A stretch of 64,000 bases of DNA from Lolium rigidum. Lineage: Eukaryota > Streptophyta > Magnoliopsida > Poales > Poaceae. Positions 35,957 to 47,888 of this stretch are shown here, in pieces. The notes beneath the pieces are model-generated. The model made no database searches. It was not told the DNA's origin and worked only from the letters and a program-made list of their open reading frames with translations. Numbering within the stretch: position 1 is the stretch's first letter; each line of letters begins with the position of its first letter. The stretch is from NCBI RefSeq assembly GCF_022539505.1, contig NC_061510.1, forward strand, positions 280,548,715-280,612,714. The letters are read 5' to 3'. The position numbers and the translations under genes were made by a program.

Positions 35957-38545
35957 TACACACTTTCTGCGCCTAGCTGAAAGGCGTTAAAGAAAAGCGC
36001 TTATGGGAGACAACCCATGTTTTTACCTACAGTACTTTGTTTTTATTTTGTGTCTTGGAAGTTGTTTACTACTGTAGCAACCTCTCCTTATCTTAGTTTT
36101 GAGTTTTGTTGTGCCAAGTTAAGCCGTTGATAGAAAAGTAAGTACTAGATTTGGATTACTGCGCAGTTCCAGATTTCTTTGCTGTCACGAATCTGAGCCC
36201 ACTGCCCTGCAGGAAGCTCAGAAAATTATGCCAATTTACGTGCATGATCCTCAGATATGTACGCAACTTTCATTCAATTTGAGCATTTTCATTTGAGCAA
36301 GTCTGGTGCCATTTTAAAATTCGTCAATACGAACTGTTCTGTTTTGACAGATTCTGCCTTTTATTTCGCATTGCCTCTTTCGCTATGTTGGATGAATTCC
36401 TTTGATCCACTAATGTCCAGTAGCATTATGCAATGTCCAGAAGTGTTAAGAATGATTGTGTCACCTCTGAATATGTCAATTTATATTGTGCACTAACCCT
36501 CTAATGAGTTGTTTCGAGTTTGGTGTGGAGGAAGTTTTCAAGGATCAAGAGAGGAGTATGATGCAACATGATCAAGGAGAGTGAAAGCTCTAAGCTTGGG
36601 GATGCACCCGGTGGTTCACCCCTGCATATATCAAGAAGACTCAAGCGTCTAAGCTTGGGGATGCCCAAGGCATCCCCTTCTTCATCAACAAATTATCAGA
36701 GTTCCTCCCCCGAAACTACATTTTTATTCGGCCACATCTTATGTGCTTTTTCTTGGAGCGTCGTTTTGTTTTTGTTTTTGTTTTGTTTGAATAAAATGGA
36801 TCCTAGCATTCACTTTATGGGAGAGATACACACTCCGCTGTAGCTTATGGACAAATATGTCCTTGGTTTCTACTCATAGTATTCATGGCGAAGTTTCTCC
36901 TTCGTTAAATTGTTATATGGTTGGAATTGGAAAATGATACATGTAGTAATTGCTATAAATGTTTTGGGTAATGTGATACTTGGCAATTGTTGTGCTCATG
37001 TTTAAGCTCTTGCATCATATGCTTTGCACCCATTAATGAAGAAATACATAGAGCATGCTAAAATTTGGTTTGCATATTTGGTTTCTCTAAGGTCTAGATA
37101 ATTTCTAGTTTTGAGTTTGAACAACAAGGAAGACGGTATAGAGTATTATAATGCTTTCAATATGTCTTTTATGTGAGTTTTGCTGTACTAGTTCATCCTT
37201 GTGTTTGCCTCAAACAACCTTGCTAGCCTAAACCTTGTATCGAGAGGGAATACTTCTCATGCATCCAAAATACTTGAGCCAACCACTATGCCATTTGTGT
37301 CCACCATACCTACCTATACTACATGGTATTTTCCCGCCATTCCAAAGTAAATTGCTTGAGTGCTACCTTTAAAATTCCATCATTCACCTTTGCAATATAT
37401 AGCTCATGGGACAAATAGCTTAAAAACTATTGTGGTATTGAATATGTAATTATGCACTTTATCTCTTATTAAGTTGCTTGTTGTGCGATAACCATGTTTA
37501 TCGGGGAACGCCATCAACTCATTGTTGAATTTCATGTGAGTTGCTATGCATGTTCGTCTTGTCTGAAGTAAGGGCGATCTACACTGAGTTGAATGGTTTG
37601 AGCATGCATATTGTGAGAGAAGAACATTGGGCCGCTAACTAAAGCCATGTTCCATGGTGGAAGTTTCAGTTTTGGACAAACATCCTCAAATCTCTAATGA
37701 GAAAAGAATTAATTGTTGTTGAATGCTTAAAGCATTAAAAGAGGAGTCCATTATCTCGTTGTCTATGTTGTCCCGGTATGGATGTCTAAGTTGAGAATAA
37801 TCAAAAGCGAGAGATCCAAATGCGAGCTTTCTCCTTAGACCTTTGTACGAGCGGCATAGAGGTACCCCTTTGTGATACTTGGTTAAAGCATATGTATTGC
37901 GGTGATAATCCAGGTAGTCCAAGCTAATTAGGACAAGGTGCGAGCACTATTAGTACACTATGCATGAGGCTTGCAACTTATAAGATATAATTTACATGAT
38001 GCATATGCTTTATTACTACCGTTGACAAAATTGTTTCATGTTTTCAAAATCAAAGCTCTAGCACAAATATAGCAATCGATGTTTTTCCTCTATGAGGACC
38101 ATTCTTTTACTTTCAATGTTGAGTCAGTTCACCTATTTCTCTCCACCTCAAGAAGCAAACACTTGTGTGAACTGTGCATTGATTCTTACATACTTGCTTA
38201 TTGCACTTATTATATTACTCTATGTTGACAATATCCATGAGATATACATGTTACAAGTTGAAAGCAACCGCTGAAACTTAATCTTCTTTTGTGTTGCTTC
38301 AATACCTTTACTTTGAATTATTGCTTTATGAGTTAACTCTTATGCAAGACTTATTGATGCTTGTCTTGAAATGCTATTCATGAAAAGTCTTTGCTTTATG
38401 ATTCACTTGTTTACTCATGTCATACACATTGTTTTGATCGCTGCATTCTCTACATATGCTTTACAAATAGTATGATCAAGTTTATGATGGCATGTCACTC
38501 CGTAAATTATCTTTGTTATCGTTTTACCTGCTCGGGACGAGCAGA

Positions 38546-38562
38546 ACTAAGCTTGGGGATGC
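38546..38562 (+). other. polypurine tract of element B
   Basis: ACTAAGCTTGGGGATGC directly before the right LTR. The same tract is seen in C before 44910 and, on the minus strand, in A and D. Confidence 0.7.
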
Positions 38563-40164
38563 CGATACGTCTCCAACGTATCGATAATTTCTTGTGTTCC
38601 ATGCCACATTATTGATGTTATCTACATGTTTTATGCACACTTTATATCATATTCGTGCATTTTCTCGGAACTAACCTATTAACAAGATGCCGAAGTGCCG
38701 CTTCGTTGTTTTCGCTGTTTTTGGTTTCAGAAATCCTAGTAAAGAAATATTCTCGGAATTGGACGAAATAAAAGCCCGGAGGCCTATTTTCTCACGAAGC
38801 TTCCGGAAGTCCGAAGGAGAGACGAAGAGGGGCCACGGGGTGGCCAAACCCTAGGGCGGCGCGGCCCCACCCCCGGCCGCGCCGGCCCGTGGTTTGGGCC
38901 CCCTGTGCCGCCTCTTGACCTGCCCTTCCGCCTACAAATAGCCTCCGTGACGAAACCCCCGCACCGAGAGCCACGATACGGAAAACATTACCGAGACGCC
39001 GTCGCCGCCGATCCCATCTCGGGGGATCCCGGAGATCGCCTCCGGCACCCTGCCGGAGAGGGGAATCATCTCCCGGAGGACTCTACACCGCCATGGTCGC
39101 CTCCGGAGTGATGAGTGAGTAGTCTACCCCTGGACTATGGGTCCATAGCAGTAGCTAGATGGTTGTCTTCTCCCCATTGTGCTATCATTGTCGGATCTTG
39201 TGAGCTGCCTATCATGATCAAGATCATCTATATGTAATTCTATATGTTGCGTTTGTTGGGATCCGATGAATAGAGAATACTTGTTATGTTGATTATCAAA
39301 GTTATGCTTATGTGTTGTTTATGATCTTGCATGCTCTCCGTTATTAGTAGATGCTCCGGCCAAGTAGATGCTTTTAACTCCAAGAGGGAGTACTTATGCT
39401 CGATAGTGGGTTCATGCCCGCATTGACACCGGGACAAGTGATGGAAAGTTCTAAGGTTGTGTTGTGCTCGTTGCCACTAGGGATAAAACATTGATGCTAT
39501 GTCTAAGGATGTAGTTGTTGATTACATTACGCACCATACTTAATGCAATTGTCCGTTGTTTTGCAACTTAATACTGGAGGGGTTCGGATGATAACCTCGA
39601 AGGTGGACTTTTTAGGCATAGATGCAGTTGGATGGCGGTCTATGTACTTTGTCGTAATGCCCAATTAAATCTCACTATACTCATCATGATATGTATGTGC
39701 ATTGTCATGCTCTCTTTATTTGTCAATTGCCCAACCGTAATTTGTTCACCCAACATGCCGTTCGTCTTATGGGAGAGACACCTCTAGTGAACTGTGGACC
39801 CCGGTCCAATTCTCTTTCATCGAAATACAATCTATCGCAATACTTGTTTTACTCGTTTTCTCTCGCAAACAATCATCTTCCACACAATACGGTTAATCCT
39901 TTGTTACAAGCAAGCCGGTGAGATTGACAACCTCACCGTTTCGTTGGGGCAAAGTAGCTTGGTTGTGTTGTGCAGGTTCCACGTTGGCGCCGGAATCTCC
40001 GGTGTTGCGCCGCACTACATCCCGCCGCCATCAACCTTCAACGTGCTTCTTGGCTCCTCCTGGTTCGATAAACCTTGGTTTCTTTCTGAGGGAAAACTTG
40101 CTGCTGTGCGCATCATACCTTCCTCTTGGGGTTGCCCAACGAACGTGTGAAATACACGCCATCA
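38563..40164 (+). repeat. 3' LTR of element B
   Basis: 1602 bp; ends AATACACGCCATCA followed by the duplication GTGGT. Confidence 0.9.
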
Positions 40165-40973
40165 GTGGTGGTGGGGTGAAAATTGGAGTTGGTTTGCAAG
40201 ATTTCAAAAAGTGCACAATCTAGAATCTGATTGGATGTCTCAACTTTGCTTGATCATAATTTGAAACTGGGAAGGAATTTGCAGGGGTGGTTTTGAGCAA
40301 AGTTGTTCACATTGATGTGGTCTTGGATGAGGTGCAAAGAGTTGGATTTGTTTGGTTTGAAAATCTCTAAATACAGAGGCTCAAAGTGGGCATCAGGTTA
40401 AAAATTGCAGTTTTGACCATTAGTGCATGTGAGCACAATTTGAATTCAAATTTGATTTGATTTGAGTTTATGTGGTTCCAAAGGTGTTTATAAGTGTTTA
40501 GTAACATTCTCCAACTAATGGCACAAGCCAAATTGGCCTAGGTTAAAGATTTGCAAAAATGGCCATAGCCCCATATGTGTAATTCCTATGTTTATTTTAT
40601 TTTCTTTTTCTTTGACCAAAAGTCCTTGTTTGGTGTTCATGGAGTTTTGAATTAAGTTTAGATATGGGTTCAAACTATTTTGGTAAAGTAAAGATGGCAT
40701 AAGCCAAGATTTGCATTTATGGCTATGTGCCACATATGCCTTTTTCTTCTATTTTCTTTCCTTTTGTTTTTGTTTACTTCTTGACCTAAAAGGGCAAGTT
40801 TTAGGGTTTTATAGATATTAAAAGTACTTCACATAAGTGTCATAGCGATATCATCACACACATGCATGAGCACTATGCTCCTAACTTAGTTTAATAAAAG
40901 TTTTTTGTTGGTTCCAAAATTTGGAAAATAGGGAAATTCATTTTCTCTTTGTTTTAAAATTTGGGATGTTAGA
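40165..40973 (-). repeat. LTR of element T (5' LTR), second part after nested element B
   Basis: Continues the alignment to 26730-27537. Its edge reads GATGTTAGA where the other LTR has GATGTTACA. Confidence 0.9.
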
Positions 40974-40978
40974 GCATT

Positions 40979-41423
40979 GGTCCGACATAAGAGCAATGCT
41001 GCAAAAGTAATTATTTTGAATCATTTGTGCACTATATCTCCCTCTTTCATTCATTTCCTGATATCAAGTAACTAATAACTCCCTTGTTCATTTTCTTTGC
41101 CCTGCATGGTTTGGAAATGGTTCATAAAGAATATAACCGGTGAATTCGAAGAGGTGCTAACATTTAGAAGGTTAGATAATGTTTCAACTCAGCCAAAGGG
41201 GACTAATCTATGTGGATACTATGTTTATGAGTTCATCCGGACACACACCTCTGAGCGGAGGGCTGAGGATATCAACTTGCGGAGGAGTGACTTGCGGGGG
41301 AAGTTTAATCCAGAAGCTTGCTTCCGACCAATTCAACAGGAATTAGCAGGATTTCTGATGAGGGATGCCCTCCATCCTAATGGACAACACTATTACGAGG
41401 ACGAAGAACTTCTAATGCCATAA
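40979..41423 (+). pseudogene. CACTA accessory protein, C-terminal part with the second half of the Ulp1-like protease
   Basis: After removing the GCATT duplication, CAT TGG TCC joins 23173 in frame (DPKHWSDIRAMLQ), then an intron. The next exon (from about 41106) contains QPKGTNLCGYYVYEFIRTH: the catalytic Gln codon at 41190-41192 and Cys codon at 41211-41213 of the Ulp1 fold, then a tail ending in DEELLMP and TAA at 41421-41423. The expected splice acceptor before VWKWFIK reads GCAT instead of GCAG, which may be a further lesion. Confidence 0.75.
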
Positions 41424-41550
41424 ATTTAATTAAACAATTGTATATGGAAACTTGTTTGAAGTTGTATATGGTCACCCGAGATTGAATATTATATATTCCT
41501 CTTGAATTCTTCTTGTTTGAAATTTCAAACTTGTTTAAAATTGTATATTC

Positions 41551-41684
41551 CACTGGTGGAAAAAGGGCCTTTAATCCCGGTTGGCAACAGCCATTAATAC
41601 CGGCTGTGCAACCGGTATTAAACATGCGGGACTAAAGCCCCCCCTTTAGTCGCGGTTGGTTACGAACCGCGACTAAAGGCCCGT
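41551..41684 (+). mobile_element. CACTA-type terminal fragment
   Basis: Begins CACTGGTGGAAAAAGGGCC, a terminus typical of small Triticeae CACTA derivatives. It is followed by CCCGGTTGGCAAC and the palindrome TTTAGTCGCGGTTGGTTACG with its mirror ACCGCGACTAAAGG. The other end is not found; element C starts at 41685. Confidence 0.6.
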
Positions 41685-43106
41685 TGATACGTCTCCGATG
41701 TATCGATAATTTCTTATGTTCCATGCCACATTATTGATGATATCTACATGTTTTATGCACACTTTATGTCATATTCGTGCATTTTCTGGAACTAACCTAT
41801 TAACAAGATGCCGAAGAGCCAGCTTGCTATTTTCTCGCTGTTTTTGGTTTCGAAATCCTAGTAACGAAATATTCTCGGAATTGGACGAAATCAACGCCCG
41901 GGGTCCTATTTTGCCACGAAGCTTCCGGAAGACCGAAGAGGAGTCGAAGTGGGGCCACGAGGCGCCGCCACCATAGGGCGGCGCGGCCCAGGCCCCGGCC
42001 GCGCCGACCTATGGTGTGGGGCCCTCGTGTGGCCCCCCACGTTGCCCTTCCGCCTACTTAAAGCCTCCGTCGCGAAACCCCCGGCACCGAGAGCCACAAT
42101 ACAGAAAACCTACCGAGACGCCGCCGCCGCCAATCCCATCTCGGGGGATTACGGAGATCTCCTCCGGCACCCCGCCGGAGAGGGGATTCATCTCCCGGAG
42201 GACTCTTCACCGCCATGGTCGCCTCCGGAGTGATGAGTGAGTAGTTCACCCCTGGACTATGGGTCCATAGCAGTAGCTAGATGGTTGTCTTCTCCTCATT
42301 GTGCTTCATTGTTGGATCTTGTGAGCTGCCTAACATGATCAAGATCATCTATCCGTAATGCTATATGTTGTGTTTGTCGGGATCCGATGGATAGAGAATA
42401 CCATGTTATGTTAATTATCAAGTTATTACCTATGTGTTGTTTATGATCTTGCATGCTCTCCGTTATTAGTAGAGGCTCTGGCCAAGTTTTTGCTCTTAAC
42501 TCCAAGAGGGAGTATTTATGCTCGATAGTGGGTTCATGCCTCCATTGGTATCTGGGACAGTGACGAGAAAGTTCTAAGGTTGTGGATTGCTCGTTGCCAC
42601 TAGGGATAAAACATTGACGCTATGTCTAAGGATGTAGTTGTGATTACATTACGCACCATACTTAATGCAATTGTCTCGTTGTTTTACAACTTAATACCGG
42701 AAGGGGTTCGGATGATAACCTGAAGGTGGACTTTTTAGGCATAGATGCGGTTGGATGGCGGTCTATGTACTTTGTCGTAATGCCCAATTAAATCTCACTT
42801 GTACTTATCATGACATGTATGTGCATTGTTATGCCCTCTCTATTTGTCAATTGCCCGACTGTAATTTGTTCACCCAACATGCTTTTATCTTATGGGAGAG
42901 ACACCTCTAGTGAACTGTGGACCCCGGTCCATTCTTTTATACTGAAATACAAATCTGCTACAATACTTGTTATTTATTGTTTTCTTGCAAACAATCATCT
43001 TCCACACAATACGGTTAACCCTTTGTTACGGCAAGCCGGTGAGACCGACAACCTCACCGTTTCGTTGGGGCAAAGTACTTTGGTTGTGTTGTGCGGGTTC
43101 CACGTT

Positions 43107-43206
43107 NNNNNNNNNNNNNNNNNNNNNNNNNNNNNNNNNNNNNNNNNNNNNNNNNNNNNNNNNNNNNNNNNNNNNNNNNNNNNNNNNNNNNNNNNNNNNN
43201 NNNNNN
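43107..43206. other. assembly gap, 100 N
   Basis: By alignment of the flanks to element B (34778 and about 36846), roughly 2.07 kb is missing, including the end of the left LTR, the primer site and any gag ORF. Confidence 0.95.
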
Positions 43207-44909
43207 ATATGGACAAATATGTCCTTAGGCTCTACTCATAGTATTCATGGCGAAGTTTCTTCTTCGTTAAATTGTTATATGGTTGGAATTGGAAAATGAT
43301 ACATGTAGTAAATTGCTATAATGTCTTGGATAATTTGATACTTGGCAATTATTGTGCTCATGTTTAAGCTCTTGCATCATATACTTTGCACCCATTAATG
43401 AAGAAATACTTAGAGCTTGTTAATTTGGTTTGCATATTTGGTTTCCCTAGAGTCTAGATAACATCTAGTATTGAGTTTTGAACAACAAGGAAGACGGTAT
43501 GGAGTCTTATAATGTTTACCATATGTCTTTTATGTGAGTTTTGCTGTACTGTTCATCCTTGTGTTTGTTTCAAATAACCTTGCTAGCCTAAACCTTGTAT
43601 CGAGAGGGAATACTTCTCATGCATCCAAAATACTTGAGCCAACCACTATGCCATTTGTGTCCACCATACCTACCTACTACATGGTATTTATCCGCCATTC
43701 CAAAGTAAATTGCTTGAGTGCTACCTTTAAAATTCCATCATTCACCTTTGCAATATATAGCTCATGGGACAAATAGCTTAAAAACAATTGTGGTATTGAA
43801 TATGTACTTATGCACTTTATCTCTTATTAAGTTGCTTGTTGTGCGATAACCATGCTTACGGGGACGCCATCAACTATTCCTTGTTGAATATCATGTGAGT
43901 TGCTATGCATGTCCGTCTTGTACGAAGTAAGAGAGATCTACCACCTTCATGGTTGGAGCATGCATATTGTTAGAGAAGAGCTTTGGGCCGCTAACTAAAG
44001 CCATGATTCATGGGGGAAGTTTCGGTTTGGACATATATCCTCAATCTCATATGAGAATAATAATTGTTGCCACATACTTATGCATTAAAGAGGAGTCCAT
44101 TATCTGTTGTCCATGTTGTCCCGGTATGGATGTCTAAGTTGAGAATAATCAAAAGCGAGAAATCCAAAATGCGAGCTTTCTCCTTAGACCTTTGTACGAG
44201 GCGGCATGGAGGTACCCCATTGTGACACTTGGTTAAAACATGTGCATTGCAAAGATCCGGTAGTCCAAGCTAATTAGGACAAGGTGCGGGCACTATTAGT
44301 ATACTATGCATGAGGCTTGCAACTTGTAAGATATAATTTACATAACTCATATGCTTTATTACTACCGTTGACAAAATTGTTTCATGTTTTCAAAATAAAA
44401 GCTCTAGCACAAATATAGCAATCGATGCTTTCCTCTTTGAAGGACCATTCTCTTTACTTTTATGTTGAGTCGGTTCACCTATTTCTCTCCACCTCAAGAA
44501 GCAAACACTTGTGTGAACTGTGCATTGATTCCTACATACTTGCATATTGCACTTGTTATATTACTCTATGTTGACAATTATCCATGAGATATACATGTTA
44601 CAAGTTGAAAGCAACCGCTGAAACTTAATCTTCCTTTGTGTTGCTTCAATACCTTTACTTTGATTTATTGCTTTATGAGTTAACTCTTATGCAAGACTTA
44701 TTAATACTTGTCTTGAAGTACTATTCATGAAAAGTCTTTGCTTTATGATTCACTTGTTTACTCATGTCATTACCATTGTTTTGATCGCTGCATCCACTAC
44801 ATATGTTTACAAATAGTATGATCAAGGTTATGATGGCATATCACTTCAGAAATTATCTTTGTTATCGTTTTACTCGCTCGGGACGAGCGAAACTAAGCTT
44901 GGGGATGCT

Positions 44910-46507
44910 TGATACGTCTCCGACGTATCGATAATTTCTTATGTTCTATGTCATATTATTGATGATACCTACATGTTTTATGCACACTTTATGTCATATT
45001 CGTGCATTTTCTGGAACTAACCTATTAACAAGATGCCGAAGTGCCAGTTCCTTTTTTCTGCTGTTTTTGGTTTCAGAAATCCTAGTAACGAAATATTCTC
45101 GGAATTGGACGAAACGAAGACCCAGGGCCTATTTTTCCACGGAGCTTCCGGAAGACCGAAGAACATACGAAGTGGGGCCACGAGGTGGCGACACCACAAG
45201 GCGGCGCGGCCAAGGGGGCCCGCGCCGCCCTATGGTGTGGGCCCCTCGTCGGGCCCCCGACTCGCCCTTCCGCCTACTTAAAGCCTCCGTCGCGAAACCC
45301 CCGATAAGAAAAACCACGATACGGAAAACCTTCACCGAGACGCCGCCGCCGCCGATCCCATCGCGGGGGATTCACGGAGATCTCCTCCGGCACCCTGCCG
45401 GAGAGGGATTCATCTCCCGGAGGACTCTACACCGCCATGGTCACCTCCGGAGTGATGAGTGAGTAGTTCACCCCTGGACTATGGGTCCATAGCGGTAGCT
45501 AGATGGTTGTCTTCTCCTCATTGTGCTTCATTGTTGGATCTTGTGAGCTGCCTAACATGATCAAGATCATCTATCTGTAATTCTATATGTTGTGTTTGTC
45601 GGGATCCGATGGATAGAGAATACCATGTCATGTTAATTATCAAGTTATTACATATGTGTTGTTTATGATCTTGCATGCTCTCCGTTACTAGTAGAGGCTC
45701 GGCCAAGTTTTTGCTTTTAACTCCAAGAGGGAGTATTTATGCTCGATAGTGGGTTCATGCACGCATTGACACCGGGACGGTGACGAGAAAGTTCTAAGGT
45801 TGTGTTGTGCTCGTTGCCACTAGGGATAAAACATTGGCGCTATGTCCGAGGATGTAGTTGTTGATTACATTACGCACCATACTTAATGCAATTGTCCGTT
45901 GTTAGCAACTTAATACTGGAGGGGGTTCGGATGATAACTCTGAAGGTGGACTTTTTAGGCATAGATGCGAGTTGGATGGCGGTCTATGTACTTTGTCGTA
46001 ATGCCCAATTAAATCTCACTATACTTATCATGTCATGTATGTGCATTGTTATGCCCTCTCTATTTGTCAATTGCCCGACTGTAATTTGTTCACCCAACAT
46101 GCTTTTATCTTATGGGAGAGACACCTCTAGTGAACTGTGGACCCCGGTCCATTCTTTTAATACTGAAATACAAATCTGCTTGCAATACTTGTTTTACTAT
46201 TTTCTCTCGCAAACAATCATCTTCCACACAATACGGTTAATCCTTTGTTACGAGCAAGCCGGTGAGATTGACAACCTCACTCGTTTCGTTGGGGCAAAGT
46301 ACTTTGGTTGTGTTGTGCAGGTTCCACGTTGGCGCCGGAATCCCTGGTGTTGCGCCGCACTACATCCCGCCGCCATCAACCTTCAACGTGCTTCTTGGCT
46401 CCTCCTGGTTCGATAAACCTTGGTTTCTTTCCGAGGGAAAACTTGCTGCTGTGCGCATCATACCTTCCTCTTGGGGTTGCCCAACGAACGTGTGAAATAC
46501 ACGCCAT
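44910..46507 (+). repeat. right LTR of element C
   Basis: Starts TGATACGTCTCCGACG after the tract AACTAAGCTTGGGGATGCT; same class as the LTRs of B. Confidence 0.8.
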
Positions 46508-47314
46508 TGGACCCCACATACTAAATGGGCTGGCCCTTTAACAGGAAAGTGGGACCCACCGGTGCTTTTGGCCCGGCCCACTGGCTTGTTGGGCCAGCCC
46601 ATTTGATCTAATGTGGACCCCACGTACTAAATGGGCCGGCCCGATAGCAGGAAAGTGGGACCCACATGCTAATTGGGCCGGCCCACTAACTTCTTGGGCC
46701 GGACCAGCTTGCTTTAATGTGGACCCCACTTTGTAAATGGGCCGGCCCGATACCGGAAAGTGGGTCCCACATGTCTTGTGGGCCGGCCCTTTTGCTCGTT
46801 GACCGGTCAATCGAGTGCATTCGGCCCGGCCCACATGCTTAGTGGGCCGGCCCATTAAAGTTTTGACCAGTCAACCTTAGAGGTTAGGCCCGGCCCACGT
46901 AACTAATGGACCAGCCCGGCTATATAGTTGACCGGTCAAACTAAGTCAGCTGGCCCGGCCCGCAAACTTAATGGGCTGGCCCGCTTAAGACGTGGCGAGG
47001 CCTCGTGTGGGCCTACCATCTACCACGGGGTTTCAGCCGGTTAACGCCGTTAACGCCGGTTAACGGCGTACGCCACGTGTCGGCTTGCATGACGTCGGCA
47101 GATCAACGGGCTCCCGGAAACACTTGGGCAACGGTCCGATTTTCCGTGGCGGAAGGGCGCCCAAGCGCGACGGACCGAAAAAATCGTCGTAGGACTTTGC
47201 CTGACGCAGTTTCCACAACAGAACCCATATCGTCGGGTTAGGCCCATAGGCGACGAAAAATACCCCTTAGCGGACGATTTTGAGACGTTGTCTATCAGAA
47301 CTTTTCTTGTAGTG
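46508..47314 (+). mobile_element. CACTA terminus with palindromic subterminal array
   Basis: Ends in CTTTTCTTGTAGTG (47301-47314), the inverted form of CACTACAAGAAAAG. The preceding 700 bases hold repeated palindromes: GGGCCGGCCC at 46633, 46675, 46739, 46780 and 46844; TTGACCGGTCAA at 46799 and 46928 with the variant TTGACCAGTCAA at 46863; and a GTTAACG-rich palindrome at 47037-47070. Such arrays are the usual transposase-binding regions. Whether it belongs to the same element as the accessory gene is not proven. Confidence 0.75.
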
Positions 47315-47888
47315 TATAGCTCAAGAAGGTCACAGACTGAAGGAGTTTAACAGTACTAAAATCAAAGACTAATAGAATGATTCCTTAGTTAGTACCTTAA
47401 GAACCCAAAATAGTTATAGGTATCAACCATAAACCAGGATTGGATGGACTAAATGAGTCTAATCCATTCTTAAGGAAATAAATCATCACAACCAATTCCA
47501 TAGTTAGTACCTTACCAAGTACCATCATTGCAGTTTTGGTAGTAAGGGAAGACAAAGAACCTGTTTATCAATTAGGAGTTTATTATCAAATTAGTCTGCA
47601 GTCAAGTTTATCAACAACAGAAGTAGTCCCAATCCTTGAATCTTCAATGAGAAAGGAAACAAGCTTATAGAGTTGGAAGAAATCAATGAATCAAAGTAAG
47701 AACCATGGTTCAGAGGCAAACCCTAATGGATTCCAGGAAGAATCTGGACAAGGGATATATTCAATGATATCCAGTAAGATCAATACGGAGTTTGAGAAAA
47801 GTCGTAGTCTGCATAAGTCAGATCCACACTCCGGAAACGTGAGAGAGATCAAACTTCGAGGACGAAGTTTAGTTTAAGGGGTAGAGAC
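47315..47888 (+). other. 3' internal region of gypsy element E with polypurine tract
   Basis: Contains NVREIKLRGRSL-type residues and the phrase AAACTTCGAGGACGAAGTTT, then AGTTTAAGGGGTAGAGAC immediately before an LTR start. This is the usual 3' end of gypsy elements with long LTRs. The pol region that should precede it is absent; the sequence begins at the CACTA terminus. Confidence 0.6.

Larger units (their letters stand above)
33353..40164 (+). mobile_element. LTR retrotransposon B (Sabrina/WHAM-like gypsy), gag only, nested in T
   Basis: LTRs 33353-34957 and 38563-40164; target duplication GTGGT at 33348-33352 and 40165-40169. The LTR begins TGATACGTCTCCAACG (the right copy starts CGATACG, one substitution) and ends AATACACGCCATCA. 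The primer site follows the left LTR, so it is on the plus strand. A gag ORF is present at 35213-35956; the following 2.6 kb to the polypurine tract is non-coding and related to the interiors of A, C and D. No pol is present. Confidence 0.9.
23174..40973 (-). mobile_element. LTR retrotransposon T: gag-only gypsy (TR-GAG-like), carrying nested element B
   Basis: LTRs are 23174-27537 and 29794-40973; the latter is interrupted by B at 33353-40164. In element orientation the LTR runs TGTAACATCCC...GGTGTTGACA. Target duplication GCATT is at 23169-23173 and 40974-40978; the terminal CA of the right copy has become GA. The primer site (initiator-Met type) and polypurine tract place it on the minus strand. 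The interior is only 2256 bp and holds two ORFs, a 152-aa protein and gag; gag stops 46 bases before the LTR, so protease, RT, RNase H and integrase are absent. Such gag-only plant elements are described as TR-GAGs and depend on partners for reverse transcription. Confidence 0.9.
41685..46507 (+). mobile_element. LTR retrotransposon C (Sabrina/WHAM-like gypsy), contains the assembly gap
   Basis: Left LTR from 41685 (TGATACGTCTCCGATG) runs into the N gap at 43107; right LTR 44910-46507. Sequence between the gap and 44909 is collinear with the 3' interior of B (36846-38562). No coding sequence survives outside the gap. The right LTR stops at CACGCCAT, two bases short of the normal CA end, and the left flank CCCGT is not repeated, so the right junction has been altered. 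Confidence 0.8.

Noticed and set aside
42810..43299. Frames crossing the N gap
   Set aside because: They include undetermined residues and LTR sequence; not genes.
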